A DNA stretch of 64,000 nt. Source: Volvox africanus. Lineage: Eukaryota > Chlorophyta > Chlorophyceae > Chlamydomonadales > Volvocaceae. How positions within the stretch are numbered: the stretch's first letter is position 1; every line of letters begins with the position of its first letter. This document shows positions 1-20,131 of this stretch, piece by piece. The notes beneath the pieces were generated by a model. That model made no database searches. It had not been told where the DNA came from and saw only the letters and a program-made list of their open reading frames with translations. The stretch is taken from positions 4,222,001-4,286,000 of the forward strand of contig BSDZ01000013.1 of assembly GCA_030268105.1 (NCBI GenBank), read 5' to 3'. Position numbers and translations under genes: made by a program.

Positions 1-589
1 TGAGTGTGCTTTCGTGGTCCATGTCTAAGCCTACCCGCGCTGCAATGAGTGCGGCAAAGGGGGTGCTGAGGTACCTGGCGGGTACTCAAGAGATGGGTCT
101 TCGGTTTCCTGGAGGACAAGGGCTACAGCTGGATGGCTACAGTGACTCAGATTGGGCAGAGACACAGCTACCCGCAGATCAACTACCGGTTATGTTTGCC
201 GAGTGAACGGTAGTGCGATAAGTTGGAGCAGTCAATTGCAGCGTACCGTGGCAGTATCGTCAGTGGAGGCAGAGTATCAAGCTCTTTCAAGTGCGGTGCG
301 AGAAGCTCTTTGGCTGTCAAAACTGGCTGATGATCTGAAGCTCGGTGGTACTTCTCCAATGATTATCAAGGTTGATTCCCAGGGGGCGATGAATATCAGC
401 AACAACCCTATGACGTCCCAACAGTCAAAACACATTGATGTGGTGCATCATTTCGTCAGAGAGCGGGTTACTAGTGGGGAGGTTGAGCTAAGGTACTGTC
501 CCACGGAGAAGATGGTGGCTGATGTGATGACAAAGGCTTTAGGTGAAGCTAAGTTTGAGTGGTGCCGTGCCTCTATGGGCGTAGCCTAG
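1..589 (+). pseudogene. Ty1/copia polyprotein 3' end (RNase H), frameshifted
   Basis: This is the C-terminal RNase H part of a copia-type polyprotein; the 5' part lies outside the window. Visible copia marks are RYLAGT, the acidic GYSDSDWA block, TTGYV followed by SSVEAEYQAL, and the closing block with KHIDVVHHFVRE and VADVMTKAL. The reading frame changes near position 150-165: upstream residues are in one frame and TATRRSTTGYV onward in another. One base appears to be lost, so this copy cannot make an intact polyprotein. The frame closes at 587-589, about 20 bp before a purine-rich tract and the LTR, as expected for a copia element. It is a remnant, not a host gene. Confidence 0.9.
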
Positions 590-612
590 TGGAGGTTTGC
601 ACCGAGGGGGCG

Positions 613-959
613 TGTTAAGTTGTGGACGGTGCAAACCGTCACAGTTACCTATCTAGCAGTTGCAGGGCGGCAGTTGTGACAGGCAGTTGCAGTGTGCAAG
701 GTGATAGGTGCTGAGCAGCCGCCAAGTGGTAGGAAGTTGCTGGTGGTAGGTGCTGGGCAACTACCCAATGGTAGAGAGCTGCATACTGCAGTGCTCCAAG
801 GAGTGGTTGATCACACGCCATCAGAACTAGTATTTAAGGGTACCTGAGCTCTGCAATAGTCACCCAACAGCTAGCAATCGTCAGTGTCTTATACTTCTAA
901 CCTCGTCTGACTACTGTAATACATCATTGCAGCGGTATACTTCCTCTATCTCCTTAACA
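613..959 (+). mobile_element. 3' LTR of the copia element
   Basis: The segment starts TGTTAAG directly after a purine-rich tract (accgaggggg, 601-610) and ends CTTAACA. This gives 7-bp terminal inverted repeats of the TG...CA type across 347 bp. A TATA-like TATTTAAG sits at 831-838, suitable for the U3 promoter. The 5' LTR and target-site duplication cannot be checked because the left half of the element is outside the window. Confidence 0.8.
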
Positions 960-2226
960 AGCAGCAGCGGACGGCTCGCTGGCAGACCACTATGCAACTA
1001 CAGCTAAGGATATTCAACGTGACGAGCAATACGTATAAGTGTAGTCAGAAGCGTTAAGCACTAAAACAAGCTTCCCCATGGTCAACGCCTCGAACGAAGT
1101 CCACACAGTCATCGCCACAGAACTACCGGATACTAATAAGCACCAATTAAGCCGTCAATCATGTGCAGCAGTAACAGCAGCAGATCAGGATTGGATAAGA
1201 CAGCTCAGGACAGGACAGATGCAACAGTCTTAAAAGAACATCCGCAATGGCGACATTGAACCCAGCATCAGGATTGGCAACCCAGCACCAGCCGCAACCT
1301 AGAACCACGCAGACAGCCGAGGTCTCCACGAAACAAGGGCACTGATTTTCTCCCACGGTTATTCATGCCCCCGACCAGGTAAAGCCATTACGTTGGCCGC
1401 CATAAAACAACAGGTACGCAGCTCATTCCGTCCTCTGCCTAGCGCTGCCATGTACCCACCTGCCCACGCACCTGTACCCCCCCATGTACATAGAACGGGT
1501 GTTGCCAGCGTATGGAGACCGCCACCAGCACTCGTCACCAAAACCCCACACGAAGGTATCTGCTCCCAGCTTTGGACGCCGCCAAGGTTGGAATCGGGCC
1601 ACTTCACACAACCTTCCGCGCCCAGCCTAAAACTTGCTGCGCCTGACTGCCTCCTCCGCCCAGCTGCTGCCGCCTCCACTTTCGGTCACCACAAGATCAG
1701 ATGGACCGAAACCCACTAATGTGATCACTATTGCAAATACCCATTGTTGAGTAAATGCTCCCAGTACGGGACACAAACCCCCACACCCACATGAACACAA
1801 TGACAACAATGACGGCGAACATGCGGAATGCGTCAAGAATGGTAAGCCATGCGGGACCCAGAACTATCAAAAAATTTCCCGGCTTTTCTTCCCGGCTGGA
1901 AATATCATGGTAATCTACATTAACCTTCACGCCGCGTGGCATCCGGTGTTGCAAGCCACACCGGACACACGGCAGGAGCCACTACGGCAAATGGCAGGGC
2001 GCCAACTCCCGGGTTCACCACGTCGCCACCCCATCTATCCAACGTGTGGCCGCCCAGGTCAGGCTCCTGTCGCTGGGTTCCAGAGTGTGACGGTGTGCCG
2101 GTGTGGTAGTGAAGTATTGCACAGCATTGCAGTGTAACTCACACTGCAGACATCTTGGGAGACCTTTCCGGCAGCGGCAACTACACACCACGTCCAGGCT
2201 GAATCCAAGAGCGGACCCCAAGAAAG
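960..2226. other. Gene-free stretch between LTR and CDPK
   Basis: I see no supported gene here. Short open frames occur on both strands, but none shows a recognisable domain or plausible splice structure. The right end is presumably the 3' UTR of the minus-strand CDPK. Confidence 0.5.
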
Positions 2227-10647
<8,421 letters not shown>

Positions 10648-13600
10648 CTGCACCAGTTTTGTTGGACAACAAGCACACGCCGTCAAAAATGGTCGAAGGA
10701 ACCGGGAACGCGGCCAGGGAACGCGGCCAGGGTGTCAGGGTGTCAGGGTGAGCGAGGTTCGGCCAAATCAGGCCGCTGAGTCGAGAGGGGAGGTAGAGGC
10801 GGTTGTCGCGAAATTGGGTTGGGACCGTCTGACCATTGGCGCGTACTTGATGAGTTTATTGACCTAAAGCAGCTGCACGACGAGGTTCGAGCTTGCATGG
10901 TCCGAAGGTACCTAGCCAGTCTGGAGTGCGGCTACCAATCTGATGAAGGACGCCGCTGATGAAGCGCAACGGAGAGACATGCCATATCAATCCTGGTCAA
11001 ACGCATGCGTCCAAAGGCCTTTGGAAATGGGCTTCCACGACACTATCATATATGCAATTTACCACTTAAGTTTGGCGCCATACTCTCATACGGCCAGGCA
11101 AGCGCTACACGCGACTAGTCAGCAAAGAAAATCCCAAGCTGCTGTGCATCGCGTAACAGCAGCAGAAGCAGAAGCAGAACAGGAGCAGCAGCAGGAGCAG
11201 GCATACCCGTACATCAAAGCTCACCGTTCCGGGGGATTTCTTTCAATGAAATTCATAGTACACATGCTTCAGCCACACAAATAAACGAATTTCCATGATA
11301 TCCACCGGAGCAGGCGATGACTTGTCGCTGTCCATTTGCTGCTCCCACAGACAGGTTTACTGAATTCTATACTAAACTCCACAACCTCACACCCTCACAG
11401 CCGACAGAGCTAAAATGTCGAGGGGCAGAATAATGGTGTATGCGAGAGCTCCATTCGGTCACCCCGCTGTGCACCCACTTTGTGTAGCCGCCTCCATCCC
11501 TAAGGACATCCCCCAGCGGCTAGATCAGCATCAACAACGAGCCCTCATGTACCACATTCGCACGCGTCAGGAAGGTACGGACTTCAACTTACAACCTTGC
11601 CTTATTCGTTCCATATTGCACCCGGGGCATGTCAGGTTGTTAGGGCAACATCCCGAGGGTCTTTCTGCCGCGATACTGAATTGGGGGCGAGGATAGCTAG
11701 AAGCTGCACAGATTATGAGACTATAATTTCAGCTTGTGATACGAGGTAGGACGGGGATGTAGGAGGAAGGCGATCTAGGGAATTAGCACCGTGGGCATCG
11801 TGGTGTGTCAGACGGCGCGCCGGGCCCCTCTTTGCCATGTAGGTTTGACCGACGATAAGTAACAAGACGTTCGTAGCCGTGCTTACATGAGTCCATTTTA
11901 GACACCATGTGGAGCGCGGTGAGCTACCATTCAATGTAAGACCCGACGTGTAAACGGGGTAAAGCCAAGGCAGCCCTTCCGTCCCCGGCCAAAACGTGGC
12001 CCATTGTTGCCATCAACATAAAGAATCATCACACCAAATATGTACCATATTAAATAACCATCCTGGCCTCACCTATTACTTTCCCGAAGGTGTACAGCTG
12101 TTTAATGTCCTGATAGTCTTGCTGCTGAAACACTTTCTGCTGCCCGTCAGGTACGGTATCATTCTGAACAAGGCAGCTAAAGGTTGGATTTGGCCTGTAA
12201 GGCTAACAAACGGTAGAATCATGGTCTTACCGAACACATGCTCGAGCCAACCCTAAGGTTGGCAATCGCTGTGCTATATTCTTGCCCATTTACATGCGGT
12301 CGCCCAACCGCCAGAAATGAAGCCCCACATCCCATGTGGGATTTTACAGCTTCACAGTCGCTCTAGCGCTCGGCCCATCCGTCCTTAAACGTCAGAATTT
12401 ACGTAACAGGATATCCTCTTTACGTCGACGGTATTATAATATATTTGATGCAGCCAAGCTGTTACATGACGCGGAAAGCACGCATGACGCATCTGGTACC
12501 ACAATGAACCCTGGATGTACACCGAGATGAGACCAAACAGTTATAGTGTAAAACAAATCAATACGCGTAGAATCCTTCGGTATCGAGCGAAGATAGTCGT
12601 TTGCTCGTTTGTCGTTTCCACGTTTCGACATGTCGAGTGGTTAGGAGTTGGTTGTCTCCAGCTCACGGCTCTTTTGCGTTGGACCCTGCGATGCAAATTT
12701 AAAAGGTATTCATATTACTATCGTACCCATATTAACGCTTGGAGGCTCTGCTGCGCGTACCACATAGACTCAATTAGGTTACCTAGTGGGTTTTAATCTT
12801 CGAAATAATGCATAGCAATCCCGTCCCATATCAAACTCTAGTGGAAATTCAATTGGGAGCCGATAAATGCCGCCGACCTCTGAGTGATTTATACACTTTT
12901 GCCGAAACCTAGGTAATGTACGTTGTCCACGTGCACAGAGTTCACGTGCGTGCGGCCACGGACGCCATATGCCAATTGCGTCTCACTAATCATTCCGTAC
13001 GTACGCAATGCATAATAAGGTTAACGTTTGCTACAAGCAATCGGTCGCCACTAGCCCCTCCGGTTACTCACCTTACTTAGGGCCGCTCTGCGGTACAACA
13101 ACTTCACCCTTCACTCCGAATCAACTTGCCGGGATAACGTCCACACAAAAGCTGCTCCCCCGTGCTCATTCCTAATAAGCGTCTCTGCCCAGATAGTTCT
13201 TCATTGGACAAGGTCACGGGCACCTTAATCGTAGTACCGCCAATATTTCAAATTTCATCATTCCATCCTCCTTCTTTTGCCCATCCCCACTGAGTGACCT
13301 GAGTCCCTCGATCTTTACAATACGAGTCCCCTGTTCGAAACCTGTTGCGGTCAACCCAGAACTAAACCCGGACTACAACCTTGTGCCAGGCGCGTTCCCA
13401 AGTACCCAAAACGTTAGTTCGAAGTTCCCAACGGTCCAGAACCTCCACTTACCAGGAGCCGTCGCAAATCATGCAACCCCAAATCCTGGAGTTTTTTAGG
13501 GCATGGCCATTTTCAGCCTGAAATGGCCATGCCCTACGACTCTAGGATTAGCCAAGCACGCTCGTATTTTGCATTTCCTGACTCGGCAGCATGTCACAGT

Positions 13601-15767
13601 CCGAGCACCATCCTATCATCTTCATGCTTTGATGTGAGCAGCCGACCATCTTACTGGAGGGCGTCCAGCCCAGCTTTCGTCATTGCTGCCTGCAACAGGA
13701 GACCTGAAAGCGTCAACATTTATCCAGCCTTTACAAGTGCAACACCTCCTGCAGCTGCATAGTAATGGTGTCATGGCACATTGGATTATTGATCCCTTGA
13801 TGGCAAGGGGCATCAAGTGGTGTTGGGTGCGTGTTAAGCCTTGCAAGGAACGGGTTCCTGCAGCGACCTGGGAAGGGAAGCCAATAGCCGACCCGTCTAA
13901 CGCTGGCTCATCCGCGTTCCTGCCTTGGACGTTGGCCGCGATCGATGGCCATTACTATCCGGGCAAGTGACCGTCGACACTTGGGACGATGCACTTGTCC
14001 ACCGAAGCTTGCTCGGCTCGGCTCCTCCGATGCTTTAGTCGAGGGAATGGCGATAGGAAGCTCACTATAGAACGCTCATAGGTGACTCCAATTAACTTAG
14101 TACCGCAATTCGTTGTTGGTGAGGTGTATAGTATGCGTCAAGATTACTGCACATCATGTTTGAGCAGCACCTCAGTGCCAAAACTTCGTGCCGATGTACT
14201 TTGCCCACGGCGATTCACAACATGAATTCTATGTCCCATTCTCGGGGCCTTGCCATCAAGCCGTAGCTTGAAGGATCTACACTGAGCACCAGGGGAGGTC
14301 CCCCTTGGTCCCCTGGACAGGATACAGCTGAAATCCTTGATTAGGCAATGCGTACGTAGGTTGCATCACATTTCAGCGAGCTTTGGGACGACGTGCTGGT
14401 TACCATCGATTCTCCTATCGATTATGGGCACTAAGCATGTGCGAGAAACTGGCTTTTTAAGCGCTGAACGGATACGAATGGATCGGATCCTGTGGATCCT
14501 CAAGTCGGACTTGTGCGTGTTTGGCTCGCCACGCCCGTACAGTACACACAAGCCTATAGGCTTCGCGACACAAGGAAATCTCACAACTGCAGAAACATCA
14601 TGACCGTTAACATACAGGGCTTTACGAAATGGTTTGTCGGCAGCTCTTTTCGAACGGCGGGGTATGGAAAGTTCAATCGGTATATGTGCGATCGACCTGA
14701 CCGAAACTGTGTCCGGTTACAAATGCATCCGCGTTTGCTTCCATAGGACGACTAGCTACATCGTTGCTGTTCGTTGCTAGCATACATAAAATAGAGAATC
14801 CCGGGAGCTGTAGGATAAACTGGCATGGCCTTTGGCCCATCAATCGGCGGCGGGCAACGAAGCAGGGGTCAGGGGACCCCTGGAGTCACGAGCCAGGGCT
14901 ATCCCGGCTGCGCAATAGGAAAACAAGCGGCCAAACACTTTGCAAAGCCTTGTACCTATCTTTTCTGATCCTTTCAAATACTGCCAGAGGCTTCGCAACC
15001 AAAACGCATCTACGACCAGATGTCGCACATACCTGTGATGCAGTGATAGTCTCACACCCGTCCCTGCATTTAAGATGCTTACATTTTACGGTCCGAGACG
15101 TGCGCCAGACTGAGGCTTGCTTCTGCGCTTTAAGATCAAAAAGAGACGTTAAACCATGACAGATGATCAGACGATCATGACGCAACACCATTCATGACAG
15201 ATCACGTCCTGAGGCCACCCACAACCAGGGCACTATAACCCTTGCTCCATGACAATAGAGCATGTTGTGAGCTGGGAGGACGGTATTTCGGTGTGACCGC
15301 CGTTTCCGGAAGATGAACGCGCCGTCCACAACACCACATCCATCACACCATGGTGTCTCATGTCATTCGCGCATCGGTGGGTCGAGGAGAACCTATAGGT
15401 CACACACCGCTCAGCTACGCTCCTGCATGTATGCGCCCCAGGTGCCGTTGCATCCCGGCTGATTTTCCGAAATCTACAATATGGGTCCCGGCGGCGGCTA
15501 AAGAGCGTCGATAGGAGAATACACCTTTACCGCACTCGCATTGAGCGCCACACGCGACATTACCAATATCCGCTAAAATACACGGGCCACACATAAAGCA
15601 TCTATGAGGGGAACGTGCATCTTCCGTGTTATCAGACGCCACATCCTTTATCTGAACTCGCCTGCGGCCGCCACACTGCTCACTCAACACCCTCGCCCTT
15701 GCAATGCCGCCCCAGCTCAGCCTGCTCCTGCGTTGTCTTTCTCACGCTACACCGTCATCTCCCCCAC
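10648..15767. other. Gene-poor 5-kb interval
   Basis: The 5' exon or exons of the CDPK should lie here, but no stretch with a recognisable CDPK N-terminus was found. Two weak plus-strand frames are visible. One at about 10843-10959 reads [14 protein letters not shown] and MVRRYLASLE, then stops. The other is at 13683-13970 (95 codons). Neither matches a family I know, and both may be transposon remnants or chance. Base composition is more even than in the gene regions. Confidence 0.4.
13499..13534. repeat. 14-bp perfect inverted repeat (hairpin)
   Basis: Arms GGGCATGGCCATTT and AAATGGCCATGCCC are separated by 8 nt. It sits in the gene-poor interval with no gene model beside it. It could be the end of a small inverted-repeat element or a chance palindrome. 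Confidence 0.7.
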
Positions 15768-18700
15768 TCACGGCAGCCGCTTGAACTTAGAAAAGTCCGG
15801 TGGGCGCTTCTCCAAGTAAGCCGTCCGGCCCTGTGAGTGCCATGGCGAAGGGAAAAAATTCGGCTTGTACGGACACCGAAGTGATTTAGGTTATAACGGG
15901 TGGTATGCAACAACAATATCTCAGATAGGATGTTATACGTACGGCAGTTCTTGACCCTCCAATACGGCTGGTAATCTGCGTACCTACCTATCCACCTATC
16001 TACCTACCTATCTAACTGTACCTCAAAGCAATGAAACAAAGCTGCGAGAAAGAGCTCCAGCACGTACTGTTGGGTTTTTCAGACAGCCGTGGGGACCACC
16101 TGACTTCCCCCCTCCCCATACTGGGACTTGGCCGACGATGATCGCCAAACACCCCTCCTGGCTTCCATTCACGAGATCTTGGGTCCTGGATCTTCAACTT
16201 CTATACCCATCCGATATCCACACCTCCAGCCCACCCACCCAAACGTCATGCAGCACACACAACAATTCTGTAGTTGCCGAGTTTATCGACCAAAATCGAT
16301 ATCCCACCATTCCCAATCCACACATACCAAACCAAACCAAAACACAGACTAAAGTAATACGCACTTCGTTGCCCTCCTCGCTTTGGTAGAACAGCATCGT
16401 GGCGTTGCCCCCAAGTTCCTGGATGCCCGCCTGGCCATCCTCAGCGGCGTTGAGGGCCGCCTTCAGCACCCGGAGTGACGTGGGGCTGTTTCGGAGCATC
16501 TCCCGGCACCTGGTTTGGCGGGCGAAAGCGGGTTGGGTAAGGAGAGGAGCCCCCCGGGCGAGGTGCGAGGTGCGAGGAAGACGTAAGTAGAGGTCGACAT
16601 AAGGAATCGGCAGGGACCAGATCTCTCTCTCCCTCCCTCCCTCTGTCTCTCCCTCTCTCTCTCACACACACACATTTCATTGCTGCTTAATGATACGGAC
16701 TGCGTGTTACCTGGTAACCATCCAGTTTGAAAGCTGTTGTCCCCTTTCCCTTCCTCTCACCACACTCACCACACGAGCGTCTCCTCCTCCAGCTTTTCCA
16801 GGGGAACCACCTGTAATCGGAGCCATAGAGGGACGGGCAAGAGCCAAGGACAGAGAGGAGGCCATTTTTCCATGAAAAAACACCGGTCACCGGTCTTAAG
16901 TTGCCGGGGAGCTTCACCGGTCATGCGGGAAAGGTCGGTACAGAATGGGAGTGTTGTGAGCAGCTGCGCCGATAATGACAAACCCATTGCGCTCTCGGCG
17001 CTGTCCCAATGACCCATCCCAGTTGACCGACGCATTAGGGAAGGACGCTTTGGCAGGACGCTGCTGGCAACAGGCCATCGCCCTTCTGCGGAAGTTCCCA
17101 GTACCCCCTCATGCATCCTGGCAGCTGCCTCATTACCGCATCTATCCATCCTGTAACCCCCTAACCCATTAACCCACTTCCAAATCCGTATGGAGTCCAG
17201 GCACCCTCGCACCGTGTTTACGAGGCCCATCTCGTGTGCCTGCTGCGCGTTGTACAGCCGGCACAGGAACCAGATCTCCCGCGCCTTCTTCTGCCCCACC
17301 AGGCGGGCCATGTGCGTGGAGCCGTAGCCCGCGTCGAAGGATCCCACCTTCGGACCCGTCTGCCCAAACACCGCGTTGTCGGCAGCGATCTGTGTTGTGC
17401 GCGTCAAGAGGAACGGCCCGCGCATGCATTAATATTATGTTAACAAAAGGCGGAGGTGCGTTGAATGGAATGCGGATGAAGGGAATTTAGTTAAGGGTGC
17501 GAACCCCACTTGAGAATGAAACAGGAATGCCAGTCCGCGCCTGACAGAGGATGAGAGAGAGACGCTAAGGCGTATGTATAGGCTTGTCGGGGTCGCACAC
17601 GTTCATATGGCATGTTCGCGTCCGTGCTGTCACCCGGGGAGTGGCGGCTCCAAATCAGTTGCCCGTCAGCCCGGGTCTTGGCTGAATGGGTGGGTTTGCG
17701 GTATATGGCGCTTACCGGCCTAGGTCCCTAGGAGCTCTACCCTAGGCCCGCTACGGTTGCCTCTAGCCTCTAGTAAGGAATATGTTTTTTCATGATCCCC
17801 TTCTCCCACTGCCGTACCGTGAGGTCGCATACCATATGCAGGATATGCCCGCCGCCCACTGCATACCCCGCAACCATCGCAATCACGGGCTTGGGCAGCC
17901 GACGAATCTGGATCTGCTCGTACAAGGGCATCGTCGGGAAAAGGAATACACAAGAGTGTGTTACGTTCAACCTTACGGGCACAGGCCGGTGCGTGAATGT
18001 GCTCTGACATCTTCCGGTCATAGAAACGTAAGGACGGCATCACAGCGTACGAATGTAGGCGGAGCGGGGCTGTCAGTGTAAGCCATGATGATCACAGGCC
18101 CAAGAGCCCTGAGCTGTGAAACATCAAAGTACTGAACCCAATCGAAGCCTCAAGGATGAATGGATCCTGACAGACGCAGCGCATGTCCTGACACGGCACC
18201 CCTCCCTGTCGCCTGCCTGTAGGTCCAGCACGTTGAGGCGGGCGATACCGTCAGCACCCACATAACCGCCTTGGCCGCGAACACTCTGGTCTCCACCGCT
18301 GCAGAATGCCAGAGTGCCGGCCCCTGGGATACAAACAAAGAAGCGGGACCAGAAGGTAGAAGCCGCTCAAGAAGCAGAGGGGAAGGGGGAAAGGGGACCA
18401 CCGCAGCTGCGTGAGGGTGTGCCGGGTGACGTGAGCGGCCGATGATGAGCCCAAATGGCAGGTGGTTAGGATGACCGGGTTGGCAACACAACAGATGAGG
18501 ACGGGGAACGTCCTGCATAGATAGACCATGAAGTAAGTACGGTAGTACGGTATTAAGTACGACGTGCCTATTGGACGACGAGGCCTCCGGGTCAGGGCCT
18601 CGTAGGTGTTGGGAGAGTTGGGCGTACGAGATGTTGTACCGCCATTTGGATCACCGCTGTTGGATAGCCGGATATGAACCAAGGGCACTGCAGGAGTACA

Positions 18701-19769
18701 TCTGCAGGAGTATACGGGCAGGAGTGCGTGCAGGGGCGGCAGGCTGGAACAATACCTGTTGCAAGCCGGTACGTTTGCACGCAGCACCTAGTCGTCATAC
18801 CCGTCAAGATAATGACGCCCACGTCGGGGTCATCCCGGGCGTCACTGAAGCACCAGGACAGCTCCTGAACTGAAGGCCGGCGAAGATCAGGCAGGGGGTC
18901 ACAAGTGTGGGACAGGAGCACGGACAGGGACATGGTTTTGGGGATTCAGAAGCCCTATGGAGGCGTGGTCTATAGGAAGGCCGTGGAACTTGAGGAAAAA
19001 CAGCTTACACGCATGTGTGCATCGCTAACCGCTGCGCCCTCCACAAAGGCCTGGGATCTGGGCCAGCACACGTAGACCGCACGTAAAACGCAAAAAACGT
19101 CAATTGCGAAAAACATCCAGTAACATGTGACTATTTCCTCAAAGGCCTCCCACCTGTGCGACAGGGTGGGGCCTGCGGCTGGAGACGGGAAAGGCAGGTC
19201 GACCATCAACGCATCTACGCTAGGATTGAACTTCGCTCTAGCTTTCGCTCGCGCCGTTGCTGTTGAGGTGGGAGTGGGAATCTATGATTCGACAGTCAAG
19301 ACCCCATTATCGCGCACCGTACCTGTGCGCGGACGAAACGCATTTCGACGATCTGGGCGGTTAATCGTGATCTGCGTTGGACCAGCGTTAACGTACGGCA
19401 AGATTCAGCCTTTCCCAACCCTTTCCTATCACGAGAGCATTTAAATTTTTCAATTTACATTGCCAGTAATTACAATGACACCAATCGCCGCAATCGCACC
19501 TTCGCAATACCCTCATCAGCGGCCTTCTCATATACGACATCGGTGAGTTCCTCGCGCGACACGACGGGTATCCGTTGCCAGTTTGCCGGCTTGCGGCTCA
19601 CGGGTCCATGGATACGACCATAAGAATTAACTTTTCCATCCGCGGATGCGTAAGGAACAGTGACCTCAGGCTTGTCCGTCGCGGTGGTGGCCTGCCTTAA
19701 AATTAAATTCTCAGGACGGCTTCCCATCAAGTGATTACCTAGAATTTGTAACCTTTTTTGAGGTGACAT
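15768..19769 (-). CDS. MENB: 1,4-dihydroxy-2-naphthoyl-CoA synthase (naphthoate synthase)
   Basis: This crotonase-family enzyme closes the naphthoquinone ring of o-succinylbenzoyl-CoA in phylloquinone (vitamin K1) synthesis. Nine exons: 19769-19500, 19371-19323, 18869-18801, 18323-18217, 17913-17818, 17389-17213, 16810-16770, 16509-16365, 15830-15768. They sum to 1017 nt, or 338 aa, the size of plant homologues. Marks include [56 protein letters not shown] (Gly209, Ser214 and Asp216, corresponding to E. coli MenB G156, S161 and D163) and the C-terminal [13 protein letters not shown]. Gly209 fits the bicarbonate-dependent class. Residues 6-14 (RLQILGNHL) match a peroxisomal PTS2 signal, consistent with the peroxisomal location known for plant NS. 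The intron after NVLDLQ uses a GC donor at 18216-18215. The start is the first ATG and places the PTS2 at the N-terminus. Confidence 0.95.
16621..16676. repeat. CT-rich microsatellite in a MENB intron
   Basis: A mixed (CT)n/(CCCT)n run followed by a short (CA)n run lies inside the intron 16510-16769. Confidence 0.85.
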
Positions 19770-20131
19770 GATAACTTTACAGCTGTGGCAAACCGGCCAG
19801 CAGCAACCTGTGAATCAAGGGTGAAGAAGGATTAATATGTTTTGCCAAAATCTGCGTGAATGTAACGTTTCTGCAATCGTGAATTATATAGAAGTAATAC
19901 TTGGAACTTGGAACTTGTAAGTTAACTGCGACCAACTTACCAATTATTAAGCGTCGTACGTCTGCAGTTATCTATGTGGAAACTAACCTTCAACTCCTCT
20001 GGCTAACCACAGAGCATGAGGAATATACGTTTCACAGAGATGTTTGCTGCCAGCTGGTGCCCTAGTGCTGTATACAGTTAGCCTAAGTCATAACCAAAGT
20101 CTAATGCGTTATTAACCCAATCATCAAATAC
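19770..20131. promoter_or_regulatory. Divergent intergenic region MENB / glycosyltransferase
   Basis: The 362 bp between the two start codons must hold both 5' UTRs and promoters. An AT-rich TTATATA at 884-890 of the 19-kb block (19884-19890) is the only TATA-like candidate. Nothing in the sequence assigns it to one gene. Confidence 0.35.

Noticed and set aside
1159..2137. Several overlapping open frames of 60-110 codons on both strands
   Set aside because: No domain, no splice logic and no agreement between strands. They look like chance frames between the LTR and the CDPK.
16463..16680. Minus-strand frames with [14 protein letters not shown] runs
   Set aside because: They come from translating the CT-rich microsatellite in a MENB intron.
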